Shown in pieces: positions 16,147-26,300 of a DNA stretch of 64,000 nucleotides. The stretch covers positions 1,054,001 to 1,118,000 of the forward strand of contig CALOCY010000004.1 in the NCBI GenBank assembly GCA_942491975.1, in the 5' to 3' direction. The notes beneath the pieces were generated by a model. It was given only the letters and a program-made list of their open reading frames with translations. It made no database searches and was not told the DNA's origin. The stretch's first letter is position 1, and each line of letters begins with the position of its first letter. Source of the stretch: CALOCY01 sp942491975 (GTDB taxonomy: Bacteria > Bacteroidota > Bacteroidia > Bacteroidales > Prolixibacteraceae). The position numbers were made by a program, and so were the translations under genes.

Positions 16147-17208
16147 TCAACGGTTATTGATCAGCGTATTTCTTAACGTATAAAAATAGAATAAAATAAT
16201 TGACTTTAGAATGTAATAACAGTTGATCCTGGAATTTTGGGTTTTTGAGTAAGGGAACAGGCTTTTTATTGAGGTGTATTTATGTTGAGGAAGTTGTTGC
16301 TGCGGATTGATAATTAGTTTTTTACTGGTTGTTGTGTCTGTTTTTAGTAACTCGCGAACAAAATCTTTAGAAAATAGAACGTGGACAGGCTTACGCTTGG
16401 ATTTTTTTAGGCTTGAACTACTGGCAATCATGGGGGTAGGGTTGATCTCCCAAACAACAATTTTATTGTCTTTTAAACTATAGTCAATTCTTCCGTATTG
16501 GATATTGGCTAATGCAAATAGTTGTTTGAGCTGTTTCGCATGGGGGTTTTTCTGTATATAGTTCAGCTCTTCTGCAATCATTTTATCTTTAGCAAGGTTA
16601 GCCCCTTTTATCATCCATTGGTTACTAAAAAAAATGTGACGGGGAATAATCTGGCCTTCTATAGCAAAGGCCGAGTACTTTCGATATACTCCTGACTCAT
16701 CAGCAGTGTCCACAAATTCGGTAATAAGGATTTCTCTATCTTTAAAGCCCTCTTCTTGGGTGTTTTCTATAATTGTGCCCAGTTGATGTTGATCGCTTAT
16801 CAACCCTGTCAATTTACCTTCATGGCCTGTCCCTTTCCTGACAAAAACAGGAAAACGTACATTCTGTGGAATTTCAGTAGCATTAAAAATTCTAAAACTG
16901 TTAATGCCCTTTTCCCAAAGCAGGGTTAAAAAATCGATTCTGCTAAGTGATGTTGCCGGATCATTTAATAACCTGAATTTATCCGGATGTTTTTTCATCG
17001 TAGCATAGATGGGCTGTAATGCTTTAATTTGCCCACTGTTTAGTAAATCAAATCCGGTAAAGATATAAGTGCCGGGGTGTAATTTTTTTTGTCGAATCAG
17101 TTTTGCATAAGAGAGTGATGTTGCCCTCTTTTTTAATGCTTTACCCCATGAGTTTTTAAATGCAATAAGCGGATAGGTATTGGTTGATTTTACGACAAAG
17201 TAGATCAT
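16147..17208 (-). CDS. ATP-grasp domain protein of unknown substrate
   Basis: A 353-residue protein. The ATP-grasp fold is indicated by VFVRKGTGHEGKLTGLI (glycine-rich nucleotide loop), ILITEFVDT (adenine contact region) and VVWEINPTPMI near residues 253-263, where E and N are the usual Mg ligands. The N-terminal region resembles the pre-ATP-grasp domain with LNDPATSLSRIDFLTLLWEKG. The last ~60 residues after the ATP-grasp core are hydrophobic and basic (YYILKSIILFYFYTL), which is unusual. It follows the BKACE gene by 14 bases. ATP-grasp enzymes form amide, ester or thioester bonds; which one here is unknown. Confidence 0.72.
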   Translation of the reverse strand: MIYFVVKSTNTYPLIAFKNSWGKALKKRATSLSYAKLIRQKKLHPGTYIFTGFDLLNSGQIKALQPIYATMKKHPDKFRLLNDPATSLSRIDFLTLLWEKGINSFRIFNATEIPQNVRFPVFVRKGTGHEGKLTGLISDQHQLGTIIENTQEEGFKDREILITEFVDTADESGVYRKYSAFAIEGQIIPRHIFFSNQWMIKGANLAKDKMIAEELNYIQKNPHAKQLKQLFALANIQYGRIDYSLKDNKIVVWEINPTPMIASSSSLKKSKRKPVHVLFSKDFVRELLKTDTTTSKKLIINPQQQLPQHKYTSIKSLFPYSKTQNSRINCYYILKSIILFYFYTLRNTLINNR

Positions 17209-17222
17209 TGGGCAATTAAATT

Positions 17223-18068
17223 TTACAACTGGAGTTTGAGCAGGCCTCTTGCCTCTTTCGGTGTACAGGGAGCAATACCCATACTGTTGGCAATATCACG
17301 TATTCGTTTTAACAATTCAAGATTGTTGGAAGGCTGTTTTTTTTCATTATCAAAAAACAGATTATCTTCCATGCCTATGCGTATGCCACCTCCGTTAATC
17401 ATCCCGTTGAGATTCATTTTCAATTGGGAACACCCGATTCCCCCTGCGGACCAGTAAGATTGTTCCGGTAGCTGTGTTAACATGATACCCAACTCCAGTA
17501 GTCCGGCTTGTGCTGTAGAGATATTCCCAAAAATAAAGTTAAAATAGAAAGGCGGTCCCATCAACCCTTTTTTATACAGGTATTTTGCATAATTAATCAT
17601 ACCTGTATCAAAAATTTCCAATTCGGGTTTAATACCTTTCTCTTTCATTTTTGCAGCAAGCTTTTGAATCATTTCCGGGCTGTTCATGCTTGCAGATTCC
17701 GGAAAATTAAGAGAACTTAACGTTAAGCTTGCCATGTCAGGCTTACTTATTCCCTCCAATTCAAGGCAATCCGATCTTTTCTCAAATTCGGCAAAACTCC
17801 TTCCACTTGTTGAAACACAAATGATTAATGCATCATCTCCATAACCGTCAATATTTCTGATCCCGTCAATAATCTCTTTGTAGACCTCCTTTTTCCATGT
17901 GGGCTGGCCATTTTTATCCCGGGCATGTAGATGCACAATAGAGACCCCGTATTTTCGTGCGTCCAATACTTCCGAGATGATTTCATCAGGCGATAGGGGC
18001 ACATGGCGATTCATCGACTTGGTCGGAATCATCCCGGTAGGGGTAAAATTTATAATAAATTTGTCCAT
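17223..18068 (-). CDS. BKACE family protein (DUF849, 3-keto-5-aminohexanoate cleavage-like)
   Basis: A 281-residue TIM-barrel of the beta-keto acid cleavage enzyme family. It has the zinc-binding VHLHARD motif (H46 and H48) and a downstream Glu in RIGMEDNLFF near residue 234, matching the His-His-Glu zinc site known for Kce. GGIGCSQLKMNLNGM and the GGGIRIGMEDN stretch are further family signatures. These enzymes condense a beta-keto acid with acetyl-CoA to give acetoacetate and an acyl-CoA; substrates vary widely. MDKFIINFTPTGM at 18068 is the better start; ATG 18083 adds five residues. First gene of the minus-strand BKACE, ATP-grasp, GNAT unit. No lysine-fermentation partners are present. 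Confidence 0.85.
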   Translation of the reverse strand: MDKFIINFTPTGMIPTKSMNRHVPLSPDEIISEVLDARKYGVSIVHLHARDKNGQPTWKKEVYKEIIDGIRNIDGYGDDALIICVSTSGRSFAEFEKRSDCLELEGISKPDMASLTLSSLNFPESASMNSPEMIQKLAAKMKEKGIKPELEIFDTGMINYAKYLYKKGLMGPPFYFNFIFGNISTAQAGLLELGIMLTQLPEQSYWSAGGIGCSQLKMNLNGMINGGGIRIGMEDNLFFDNEKKQPSNNLELLKRIRDIANSMGIAPCTPKEARGLLKLQL

Positions 18069-18180
18069 AAATCCTGATGCCAATAATTAATTGATTCTAA
18101 TGCATGTAAAAATAAACAATTGTACGAATATAATAGTTTTGAACAGTTGGAAATATAAAGTAGGAGCGAAGGTTAAAATG

Positions 18181-18218
18181 AAAAAACCCTGACAGGGTTT
18201 AACGAGCCTGCCAGGGTT
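18181..18218 (-). terminator. Rho-independent terminator of tkt
   Basis: Read on the minus strand, AACCCTGGCAGG (18218-18207) pairs with CCTGTCAGGGTT (18196-18185), with one internal mismatch, followed by a U run. It is 22 bases past the tkt stop. Confidence 0.75.
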
Positions 18219-18240
18219 CAGAAGAAATAACAATATTGAT

Positions 18241-20277
18241 TTATTCCATCCCCAAAAATGCCTTCACCTGCGTATACACATTCTCGCCATTGAATCCCAA
18301 TTGTTGGTCAAGCACCGTGTAAGGTGCCGAGAACCCAAATGAATTCATGCCCCATATGGCACCATCGCCACCTGTAAGTCCACGCAGGGTTGATGGTAAT
18401 CCGGCAGTGAGTCCGAATTTAGGCACGTCAACCGGAAGCACCTCTTCCTGGTACCCCCTTGGTTGGTTGCGGAATACCCCTTCCGATGGGGCCGATACCA
18501 CACGTACGTTCAATTGGTCTTTTTTAGTCAGTAGGGCTGCCCCTTCAATGCAGGTAAAAACTTCAGAACCGTTGGCTACCAGAATCACATCGGGTGTGCC
18601 TTCACAATCAGCTACAATGTAAGCACCTTTTTGGGCTTTCAATGCTTCTTTGTAGCGATTCTCTTTCGCTGGAATATTTTGGATATTTTGTCGTGAAAGA
18701 ATCAATGCCGTGGGCGTATGTGTATTTTCCAATGCCATTTTCCATGCTACGGTAGCTTCATCGGCATCGGCCGGACGCAATACCAACATGGAATTTTCAC
18801 CACTGTGGTTTTTCAGTTGCTCCAACAGGCGGATTTGTGCTTCCTGCTCCACTGGTTGATGGGTAGGGCCATCTTCACCTACGCGGAAAGCATCGTGTGT
18901 CCACACGTATTTTACAGGCAATTCCATGAGTGCTGCCATACGTGTTGCAGGCTTCATGTAGTCGGAAAATACAAAGAATGTCCCACAAACCGGGATTACC
19001 CCGCCATGCAATGCCATACCATTCATAATACAAGCCATGGTTAATTCGCACACACCGGCCTGGAAAAATGCCCCGGAGAAATCACCTTTGGTAAAAGCCT
19101 TGGTCTTTTTCAGAAAACCGTCAGTTTTGTCGGAGTTGGAAAGGTCGGCCGATGAAACGATCATATTTCCTACTTTGTTGGCAAACTCAGCTAACACGGC
19201 TGATGATGCCGCACGTGTGGCAATATTCTCTTTTTGTACCACAGCTGAAAAATCAAACTCAGGTGTTTCATCTGAGAAGAATTGTGCCAATTTTTGCGCC
19301 AGCCCAGGATAAACTTTCGTCCATTGTTCTTCTTCTGCTTTTTTGCTGGCTGCCCACTGTGTCAATTCTTTGCGACGTTGATTATAGAATGCTTGTACAT
19401 CGTCAAAAATAACAAACGGGTGTTCAGGATCACCACCTAAGTTTTTAATGGTGGCTGCTACATCGGCACCTGCATTGGACAACGGTTGTCCATGTGTGGA
19501 AACCATGTTCTCAAAGCTTGAACCATCGGGGGCGATACATCCTTTGCCCATAATGGTATGTCCGATAATCAGGGTCGGTTTTTGTGTTTCAGCATTAGCT
19601 GCTTTTAGCGCATGGCGTATCTGGTCGGCATTGTTGCCTTCTATAGAGATCACATTCCATCCCCATGCCTCATATTTCTTGGCCACATCTTCATCCGTAA
19701 CCTCTTCCACTTTGGTAGAGAGCTGAATATTGTTGGCGTCGTAAAACATAATCAGGTTGCTCAATCCCAAAAAACCAGCTGTACGGCCTGCACCTTGCGA
19801 AACCTCTTCCTGAATACCTCCATCGGAGATAAAAGCATAGGTTTTATGGGCAATGTGTTCCCCAAAACGGGCAGCCAGAAAACGCTCGGCAATAGCAGCA
19901 CCAACTGCCATAGTGTGTCCCTGTCCCAACGGGCCTGAAGTGTTTTCCACACCACGCGCTGCATCAACTTCAGGATGCCCGGGTGTTACGGTACCCCACT
20001 GGCGGAAGTTTTGCAGCTCTTCCATGCTGTAATTGCCGGTCATTGCCAATACAGAGTAGAGCATGGGCGACATGTGCCCCGGATCAAGAAAAAAACGATC
20101 GCGATGTGGCCAGGACATATCTGACGGATCGTAGTTGAGGAACTCTGAGTAAAGAATGTTAATAAAATCGGCGCCTCCCATTGCACCTCCAGGGTGTCCC
20201 GATTTGGCTTTTTCTACCATTGAAGCCGATAAAATACGGATATTGTCGGCAGCACGATTGGTTACGGAATGATTCAT
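18241..20277 (-). CDS. tkt: Transketolase
   Basis: A 678-residue TPP-dependent transketolase of the pentose phosphate pathway. Motifs: MVEKAKSGHPGGAMGGADF near the start, PGHMSPMLY, TSGPLGQGHTMAVGAA, and a cofactor stretch AFISDGGIQEEVSQGAG through FYDANNIQLS, where the usual GDG is SDG. The pyrimidine domain has FAVFSD-like FFVFSDYMKPATRMAAL, the THDAFRVGEDGPTHQPVEQ loop and RPADADE. ATG 20277 (MNHSVTNRAADN) is the family-like start; the longer frame to 20340 adds a hydrophobic leader partly overlapping the upstream palindrome region. Single gene with its own terminator. Confidence 0.95.
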   Translation of the reverse strand: MNHSVTNRAADNIRILSASMVEKAKSGHPGGAMGGADFINILYSEFLNYDPSDMSWPHRDRFFLDPGHMSPMLYSVLAMTGNYSMEELQNFRQWGTVTPGHPEVDAARGVENTSGPLGQGHTMAVGAAIAERFLAARFGEHIAHKTYAFISDGGIQEEVSQGAGRTAGFLGLSNLIMFYDANNIQLSTKVEEVTDEDVAKKYEAWGWNVISIEGNNADQIRHALKAANAETQKPTLIIGHTIMGKGCIAPDGSSFENMVSTHGQPLSNAGADVAATIKNLGGDPEHPFVIFDDVQAFYNQRRKELTQWAASKKAEEEQWTKVYPGLAQKLAQFFSDETPEFDFSAVVQKENIATRAASSAVLAEFANKVGNMIVSSADLSNSDKTDGFLKKTKAFTKGDFSGAFFQAGVCELTMACIMNGMALHGGVIPVCGTFFVFSDYMKPATRMAALMELPVKYVWTHDAFRVGEDGPTHQPVEQEAQIRLLEQLKNHSGENSMLVLRPADADEATVAWKMALENTHTPTALILSRQNIQNIPAKENRYKEALKAQKGAYIVADCEGTPDVILVANGSEVFTCIEGAALLTKKDQLNVRVVSAPSEGVFRNQPRGYQEEVLPVDVPKFGLTAGLPSTLRGLTGGDGAIWGMNSFGFSAPYTVLDQQLGFNGENVYTQVKAFLGME

Positions 20278-20348
20278 CTTTTTGCGTAGTTTGTTTTGAG
20301 ATTTCAGGGGTAAAATTAGGCAAAAAAACAGAGTCTGCAAGCATAAAA

Positions 20349-20384
20349 AAGGATGACATCTTTCAAAATAGAGATGTCATCCTT
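20349..20384. repeat. GATGACATC palindrome, copy 4
   Basis: Arms AAGGATGACATCT and AGATGTCATCCTT with a 10-base spacer. Here the central stem pair is A:T rather than T:A as in copies 1-3. It lies between two minus-strand genes (FHS transporter and tkt). Confidence 0.85.
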
Positions 20385-20465
20385 CAGTTTTACCGCGTAG
20401 CGGTTATAGTTTTGTAGTAGAAATAGTTACAGAATATATAGTTTCCCCGTAGGGGATGCACATTT

Positions 20466-21638
20466 TTAAACCACTTTTTTATTCGCAAGGGCTGTAAACA
20501 ATATATATCCCATACATAGTAACGGTACACTGAAAGCAATAAGCATGGAATACGAGTCGGCCAGTGCGTTCATCAACATCGGAATAAATGCCCCTCCTAC
20601 AATAGCGGTGACCATCAATCCTGAAAGTTCGTTGGAGCGTTCAGGCATTTTATCAATGGCAATGGAAAATACCAACGGAAAAATATTGGCAAACCCCAAT
20701 CCGATTACAAATACGCTGGCATAGGCTAACTCCTGTATCCCTGAGAATATAAACAAGATACCAATGATTCCAAGCAAAGTTGTGATAATCAGGAATTTTT
20801 TCGGGTTGATCCAGTTGAGGATAACACCACCGAAAAAACGGCCGATGACCAAAGCGGTAAAAAAGACACCAGTTCCCAATAATCCTTCTGTAGCGATATC
20901 AATGCCAAATTGTTCTTTCAGGTACAACGGTACACCCTGACTAACTGATACTTCAGCGCCCACATAGAGGAAGATAGCCATAACCATCATCATCACATAG
21001 CTGTTTTTGCCAAACAACGAAAAGCAGCTGCCCAATGTAGCAGGAGTTGCATTCCCGGATTTTTGTTTTTTTATTTTTAGGAATCCGATGGCAATAATGG
21101 TAATCAGGATGATGGCACTGTATATGGGAAACAATATTTTCCAATCCATTCCAAAAAATTTCAAAGCAAGTGGTGGTATTACCGCACCCGAAAGCGAACC
21201 AATAGCTTTTACAAACTGACCAAAAGAGAGGTTACGTGAATATTTTCCTTCGGGCGATACATCGCGCATAATAGGGTTGCCTGCTACCTGAAGGGTTGCA
21301 GCCCCGGTTCCCAATAATAAAATGGTCACCAGAAATATTTCGAACGATGTCAATGGGGTGAGTACCGGAATGATTAATCCCAGAAGGGCAATAACCAGTC
21401 CCATTTGAAGAACAATCTTTTTTCCTTTTCTGTCCTGGAATATGCCCATCGGTACGGAAAGGATGCCAAACATAATGAATCCGGCGAATGTGATAAATCC
21501 CGCCATAAAGTTGGATAGCATAAATTCCTCTTTGGCTAAGCCTACAAAAGGGCCTACGGCATCGCCAAACCCCATACATAAAAAGGCCAGAAAAATAGGG
21601 AGTGCTTTAAGATTGTTGTGTGTCGTTTTCATATTCAT
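20466..21638 (-). CDS. Sugar MFS transporter, FHS (FucP/GluP-like) family
   Basis: A 390-residue, about 12-helix inner-membrane permease. Features include FLCMGFGDAVGPFVG in helix 1, SVPMGIFQDRKGKK in loop 2-3 (the MFS D-R-x-G-R/K loop), GTGAATLQVAGNPIMRDV with the FHS-type QxxxNP signature, and NIFPLVFSIAIDKMPERSNELSG near the C-terminus. FHS members carry fucose, glucose/galactose or related sugars by proton or sodium symport. ATG 21638 (MNMKTTHN) is preferred over 21677. It is followed by a palindrome and tkt on the same strand. Confidence 0.85.
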   Translation of the reverse strand: MNMKTTHNNLKALPIFLAFLCMGFGDAVGPFVGLAKEEFMLSNFMAGFITFAGFIMFGILSVPMGIFQDRKGKKIVLQMGLVIALLGLIIPVLTPLTSFEIFLVTILLLGTGAATLQVAGNPIMRDVSPEGKYSRNLSFGQFVKAIGSLSGAVIPPLALKFFGMDWKILFPIYSAIILITIIAIGFLKIKKQKSGNATPATLGSCFSLFGKNSYVMMMVMAIFLYVGAEVSVSQGVPLYLKEQFGIDIATEGLLGTGVFFTALVIGRFFGGVILNWINPKKFLIITTLLGIIGILFIFSGIQELAYASVFVIGLGFANIFPLVFSIAIDKMPERSNELSGLMVTAIVGGAFIPMLMNALADSYSMLIAFSVPLLCMGYILFTALANKKVV

Positions 21639-21847
21639 AGGTATCGTCTTTTGATTGGTTTGTGATCTATTTTGCATTACGAAGATAACTAACCCGGTTT
21701 AATAACAAAATTTTTTTGTATAAAATTCAGATCATTGCCATTGGGCGGTTGTTGTTAAAACGCTATTTTAGCAAGCGAAATTTCTTGCAAAACTGTTTAT
21801 TTAGATAGAAGGTAATAGCAATTTAACATACAATAAAACATTAAATA

Positions 21848-23269
21848 ATGAATCTATATCCCATATATGTTGGTGGTACGTTTAAAACAACGCCAACGCT
21901 GCTTGATGTGGTCAACCCGTTTGACGGGAAAGTGTTTGCACAAACCTGTCTGACCGGAGAAGCAGATTTGGAAGAAGCTATAACATGTGCTGAACGTATC
22001 CGTGAAGAGATGCGCCAAATGCCATCATACAAAAAGTATGAGGCATTGTTGCAGATTGCTGCAATGATAAAAGCTGACAAAGAACGGTTAGCCGGAGTGT
22101 TGGCACGTGAGGCGGGTAAACCCATGCGTTATGCATTGGGCGAGATTGAGCGTGCTGCACAAACATTTACGGTAGCAGCCGAAGAGGCCAAACGGTTGCC
22201 GGGAGAGTATATGAGTTTGGACTGGACAGCTGCGGGAGAAGGTAAAGAGGGGTGGGTGAAATATTTTCCAGTGGGATTGGTCGCCGGCATTGCACCGTTT
22301 AATTTCCCGATGAACCTGGCAGTACACAAAATAGCCCCGGCTGTTGCTGCCGGGTGTCCTATTATTTTGAAACCGGCTTCATCCACACCGTTATCGACAT
22401 TGGAACTGGCTAAAATTATTGACCGTACTGATCTGCCCAAAGGGGCTGTCTCCATATTGCCCATGAACAGGGCAGGGGGTAACCGGTTGGTGACGGATGA
22501 ACGGTTTAAACTGTTGACATTTACCGGGTCGCCACAGGTGGGATGGAAAATGAAAGCTGATGCCGGGAAGAAAAAAGTGGTGTTGGAGTTGGGAGGAAAT
22601 GCAGGTTTGATTGTTAGTGACAGTTGTGATATTAATCTGGCCGTCAACCGTTCGGTAATGGGCGGTTTTGCCTATTCGGGACAGGTGTGTATCCATACCC
22701 AGCGTATTTATGTGCAACGGTCTATTTTCGATGAATTTAGCCGCCGGTTTGTGGAGCAGGCACAACAACTGCAAGCAGGTGACCCGATGGATGCTGCCAC
22801 AGAAATATCGGCCATGATTGATGAAAATAATGCTATTCGTGTAGAGGAGTGGATTAATGAAGCGGTAGCCGATGGTGCCCAATTGTTATGTGGTGGGAAA
22901 CGTAACGGGACGTATGTTGAACCCACGGTGCTCACCAATACAAAACCTTCCATGAACGTGTGTGCACTGGAAGTGTTTGGACCTGTGGTTACGCTTGAAC
23001 CTTACGATGATTTCAGCGATGCCGTGGCTGAAGTAAGCGGTAGTGCTTACGGATTACAGGCCGGGGTGTTTACCGACCGTATATCAGAGATGAACCATGC
23101 ATTTAATCATATTGAAACGGGTGGGATAATTATTAATGATGTGCCTACGTTCCGGGTTGACCATATGCCGTATGGTGGGGTAAAAGACTCAGGCATGGGA
23201 CGTGAAGGGGTCAAATATGCCATATACGATATGCTGGAGCCACGATTGTTGGTGAAGAATTGTGATTGA
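21848..23269 (+). CDS. NAD(P)-dependent aldehyde dehydrogenase
   Basis: A 473-residue ALDH superfamily enzyme. NAD-binding motifs are APFNFPMNLAVHKIAPA and ILKPASSTPLSTL; FTGSPQVGWKM follows. The general base Glu is in LELGGNAG near residue 247, and the catalytic Cys in SGQVCIHTQRI near 280. PYGGVKDSGMGREGVKYA is the usual C-terminal signature. Closest in look to the non-phosphorylating glyceraldehyde-3-phosphate, lactaldehyde or succinate-semialdehyde-like branch; the exact substrate is open. The neighbouring FHS sugar transporter is divergently arranged. Confidence 0.85.
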   Translation: MNLYPIYVGGTFKTTPTLLDVVNPFDGKVFAQTCLTGEADLEEAITCAERIREEMRQMPSYKKYEALLQIAAMIKADKERLAGVLAREAGKPMRYALGEIERAAQTFTVAAEEAKRLPGEYMSLDWTAAGEGKEGWVKYFPVGLVAGIAPFNFPMNLAVHKIAPAVAAGCPIILKPASSTPLSTLELAKIIDRTDLPKGAVSILPMNRAGGNRLVTDERFKLLTFTGSPQVGWKMKADAGKKKVVLELGGNAGLIVSDSCDINLAVNRSVMGGFAYSGQVCIHTQRIYVQRSIFDEFSRRFVEQAQQLQAGDPMDAATEISAMIDENNAIRVEEWINEAVADGAQLLCGGKRNGTYVEPTVLTNTKPSMNVCALEVFGPVVTLEPYDDFSDAVAEVSGSAYGLQAGVFTDRISEMNHAFNHIETGGIIINDVPTFRVDHMPYGGVKDSGMGREGVKYAIYDMLEPRLLVKNCD

Positions 23270-23297
23270 GTAGTGAAGAATAGAAGAAGTGGAGAAT

Positions 23298-23333
23298 AGG
23301 GATGTCATCTCTTTTTGAAAAATAACATCCCTT
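23298..23333. repeat. GATGTCATC palindrome, copy 5 (degenerate)
   Basis: GGGATGTCATCTC...AATAACATCCC; one arm has mutated (GATGAC to AATAAC). It lies between convergent genes (ALDH and the coiled-coil protein), with a T run on the plus strand. Confidence 0.65.
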
Positions 23334-23350
23334 TTGCTCTTCTTAAATAA

Positions 23351-26300
23351 TTATCGAATTTCCCGTACAATAGGCCTTGATATAGGCACACCATCATCGT
23401 TTACCCTGTATTTAATCACGATTAGTGGGCATCGGGGAATTTTAATCATAATGACCACCCAGCCGGTATGTGGGTTGAACAGTAGTGTGGTTTTCCCGGA
23501 TATACGTCCACAATGACGTGTTTCGGTTTCTCCTTCCCACTCTATGGCACGTACGCCTTCTTCTTCCAGCAGGGCATCTAATCCTTTTCCGGCCAGTTCA
23601 TTTAATTTATTGCCTATAAACTGATCGCCTACCAGCCTGGGGAAAATCTCTCCCCCAATGGTGCCAAACAGGTTTTTCACCAACTCGTTGGATAGTGAAG
23701 CACCACCGTATAGGGAGCTGGCTAGTGCTTTAGCAGCACCTATGCCCAACCGTCCGGCCAACGATACGCCGGGAAATGCTTCCAGCGGGGCAAAGGCTAC
23801 GGTCACACCAATGCCTCCAATAATATCGCTGACAATGGTATTGGTATTGTTGGCCAATGCCAGTGCTTTTGTTTTGCAATCGCAAGGCCCTTCGGTGGTC
23901 AGATAATCCCTGTACAATTCGCGGAATAGCCGTTGTGCCTGAAACCTCAACTGGTCATCGTCAGGGTCAATCTCTTCATCGAGGTAGGGCTGTGGCACAA
24001 CTCTGTTACGTTCCCGTTCGCGTTCTTCCCGTGCCCGGCGTGCTTCTTCTCGAGCTTCTTCCTGTTCGTGTTCCCGTTGACGTCTTAACGCTTCAGCCTC
24101 TTCCGTTCTACGGGTTTCTTCCTGTTCTAAATCATCAATACGTTGTTCTGCTTCTTCGATCTCTTCTCGTAACCGGTCGGCATTATCACGGTTATCATCT
24201 GCACTATCACGATAGCGTTCTTCCAGTTGTTGTTTACCGGAGATCAGGTTATCGAAGTTTTGCCAGAAACGTTGCCATGCTATACTATCTTGAGGGCACT
24301 CGTCAATCAGGTTCCGTATCTGGTGCCCAAAACGACAAACAGAAGGATGTGCCGTACACCAGTTTTGTAATGGCTGAAGCAGGCTGCGGATTTGACGGCA
24401 GATGTCATTAATGGCCAATTGTGCAGCAGCATGTTGGTTGCGTCGTTTGGCGGCCTCTTTTGCCTGTTGCAGGGCTTCTTCCAGTTCATCACACTCTGCT
24501 TGTGCTACTGCTATTTCAGGGGTAAGTTGTTCCAGTTGGTGTAAAATGTTTGTATAAGACCGTCTTAATCGGCGTAAAGGCCACGTGATGTCAGATACCC
24601 CTGAAAGTTCAGCACTGCGTTCATCCCCAATGTATCCCCACCAGCACCGGCCATTTTCATGGTAACCGTATCGTCCGGTATAGCCGTGGCTGATCATCAA
24701 CTCGTGCAGTTGTGCCAGTAAATCATCCTGCTGTGCTTTTTGTTCATCTCGTTGGTTTTTCAGGTTTTCCTGTTCATTTTTGAGTTGTTTTAGCCGTTCT
24801 TTACAGGCATCCAACCGGGCTTGTGCTTCGTCAACAGCTGCATGCAGTGCGGCTGAGTCGGTCTCTGCCGGCAGGTGTTCCCGGACACGTTGCAGGGAAT
24901 CAATTAACGCTTTCAAGTCATCTTTATAGGTATCCGGTACGCGGTCAAGCACTTCATCAATATCTTCCAGTTCACTTGCTAAACCGCTATTCTCACGGCC
25001 TTGCTGACTTTGCTCCCTTAATCGGCGGCGTAATTCGCGTAACCGTGTCTCTTCATTGGTGATGCCTCTCCGGGCATTGCGTGCCTGGTTTTGAGTACGC
25101 CTGATATCTGCTTCCGATACATTGTACACTACATCAGTTGGGGCATCAGCTATTGACAGATTACCTATTTGTGTGTAGAGTGTAGTTGTAGCTGTTGTGT
25201 TTTGTTGATTGACTGCCTCTGCTTTTATGGCGTACAACCCTTCGTGTAATGCATGGGGCGTAAACTCGGTTTTCCAACCATCTGAGCCATCCTGATCGGT
25301 AGTAATGTGTTGCCATATTGTGTCCAATGCTGGTTTGCAGGAGAAAACTGTGGCGACTACTTCACTGAGACCATTATCCGGTGATACCTGTAACGACATA
25401 GCTTCTCCAACGGGATGTTGTAATGGCATCTCTTCAAAAAAGAGGTCGAAAGGTTCTGATTCCTCTTCTTGTGGCATATCAGGAAATTCGGGTTGTTGTT
25501 CATGCATCTCTTTCTGTAACTGTTTACATGCTTCGGGTGACAGTAAATAACTTCTGCCCTGAATGCGACAATCGCATAAAACAGGTTCTTCTTTTTCAGC
25601 TTTTTCTATTTCCTGTGCTGGTGGAATATAACCGCTTACCCCAAATTCACCATTTACTATAGCCCTGACAGTCACGGTATGGGTAAATGTGCCTTCCGGT
25701 GCATCTGTTTTGGGATCAATCATCAGCTCATGATGATTGCCTCCCTCCATGGTGATTACAGCAGGACTCATGTTGTCATATTTCAATGGAATAGACGTGT
25801 CTAAATTTTCCAAACCGGAGATGGTAAAGCGAATGGTGGTTGACTCTCCTTTTAGCAACTTCAATTTATCGGCCGATATGCCAAATTGGAGCACATTGGC
25901 TGTTTCAGTAGTCGTATAATCACCTTCGGTAAGTTCAATGTCAACCGACCCTGAAAGATTTTCAGGAACGTCAAAAAACAACCCTTCCGGTGATTCGGCC
26001 AGTACATCTACTTTTGTGTCATTGATTTCCAGTTGACTGTTGGAAAAGTCACCATCAAAAGGGCCGGTAATCAGTCCCGGTTCTCCTGCTGAAATATAGG
26101 GGGGGATATTAAAATCAGGCTCACCCAAAATGTTTTTGGGGACAAATGACCTGGGTTCGGGATTTATGGGCAGGGGGATTTCTGCTATGGAATTCCCTTT
26201 AATATCTTTCAATACCAATGGCAAAATGTTTTTTATAAATTTTTCCGGGATTTTCCATTTGAGTTTCTTTTTGGTGGGTGACTCTTTTTTGTCGGCAAAC

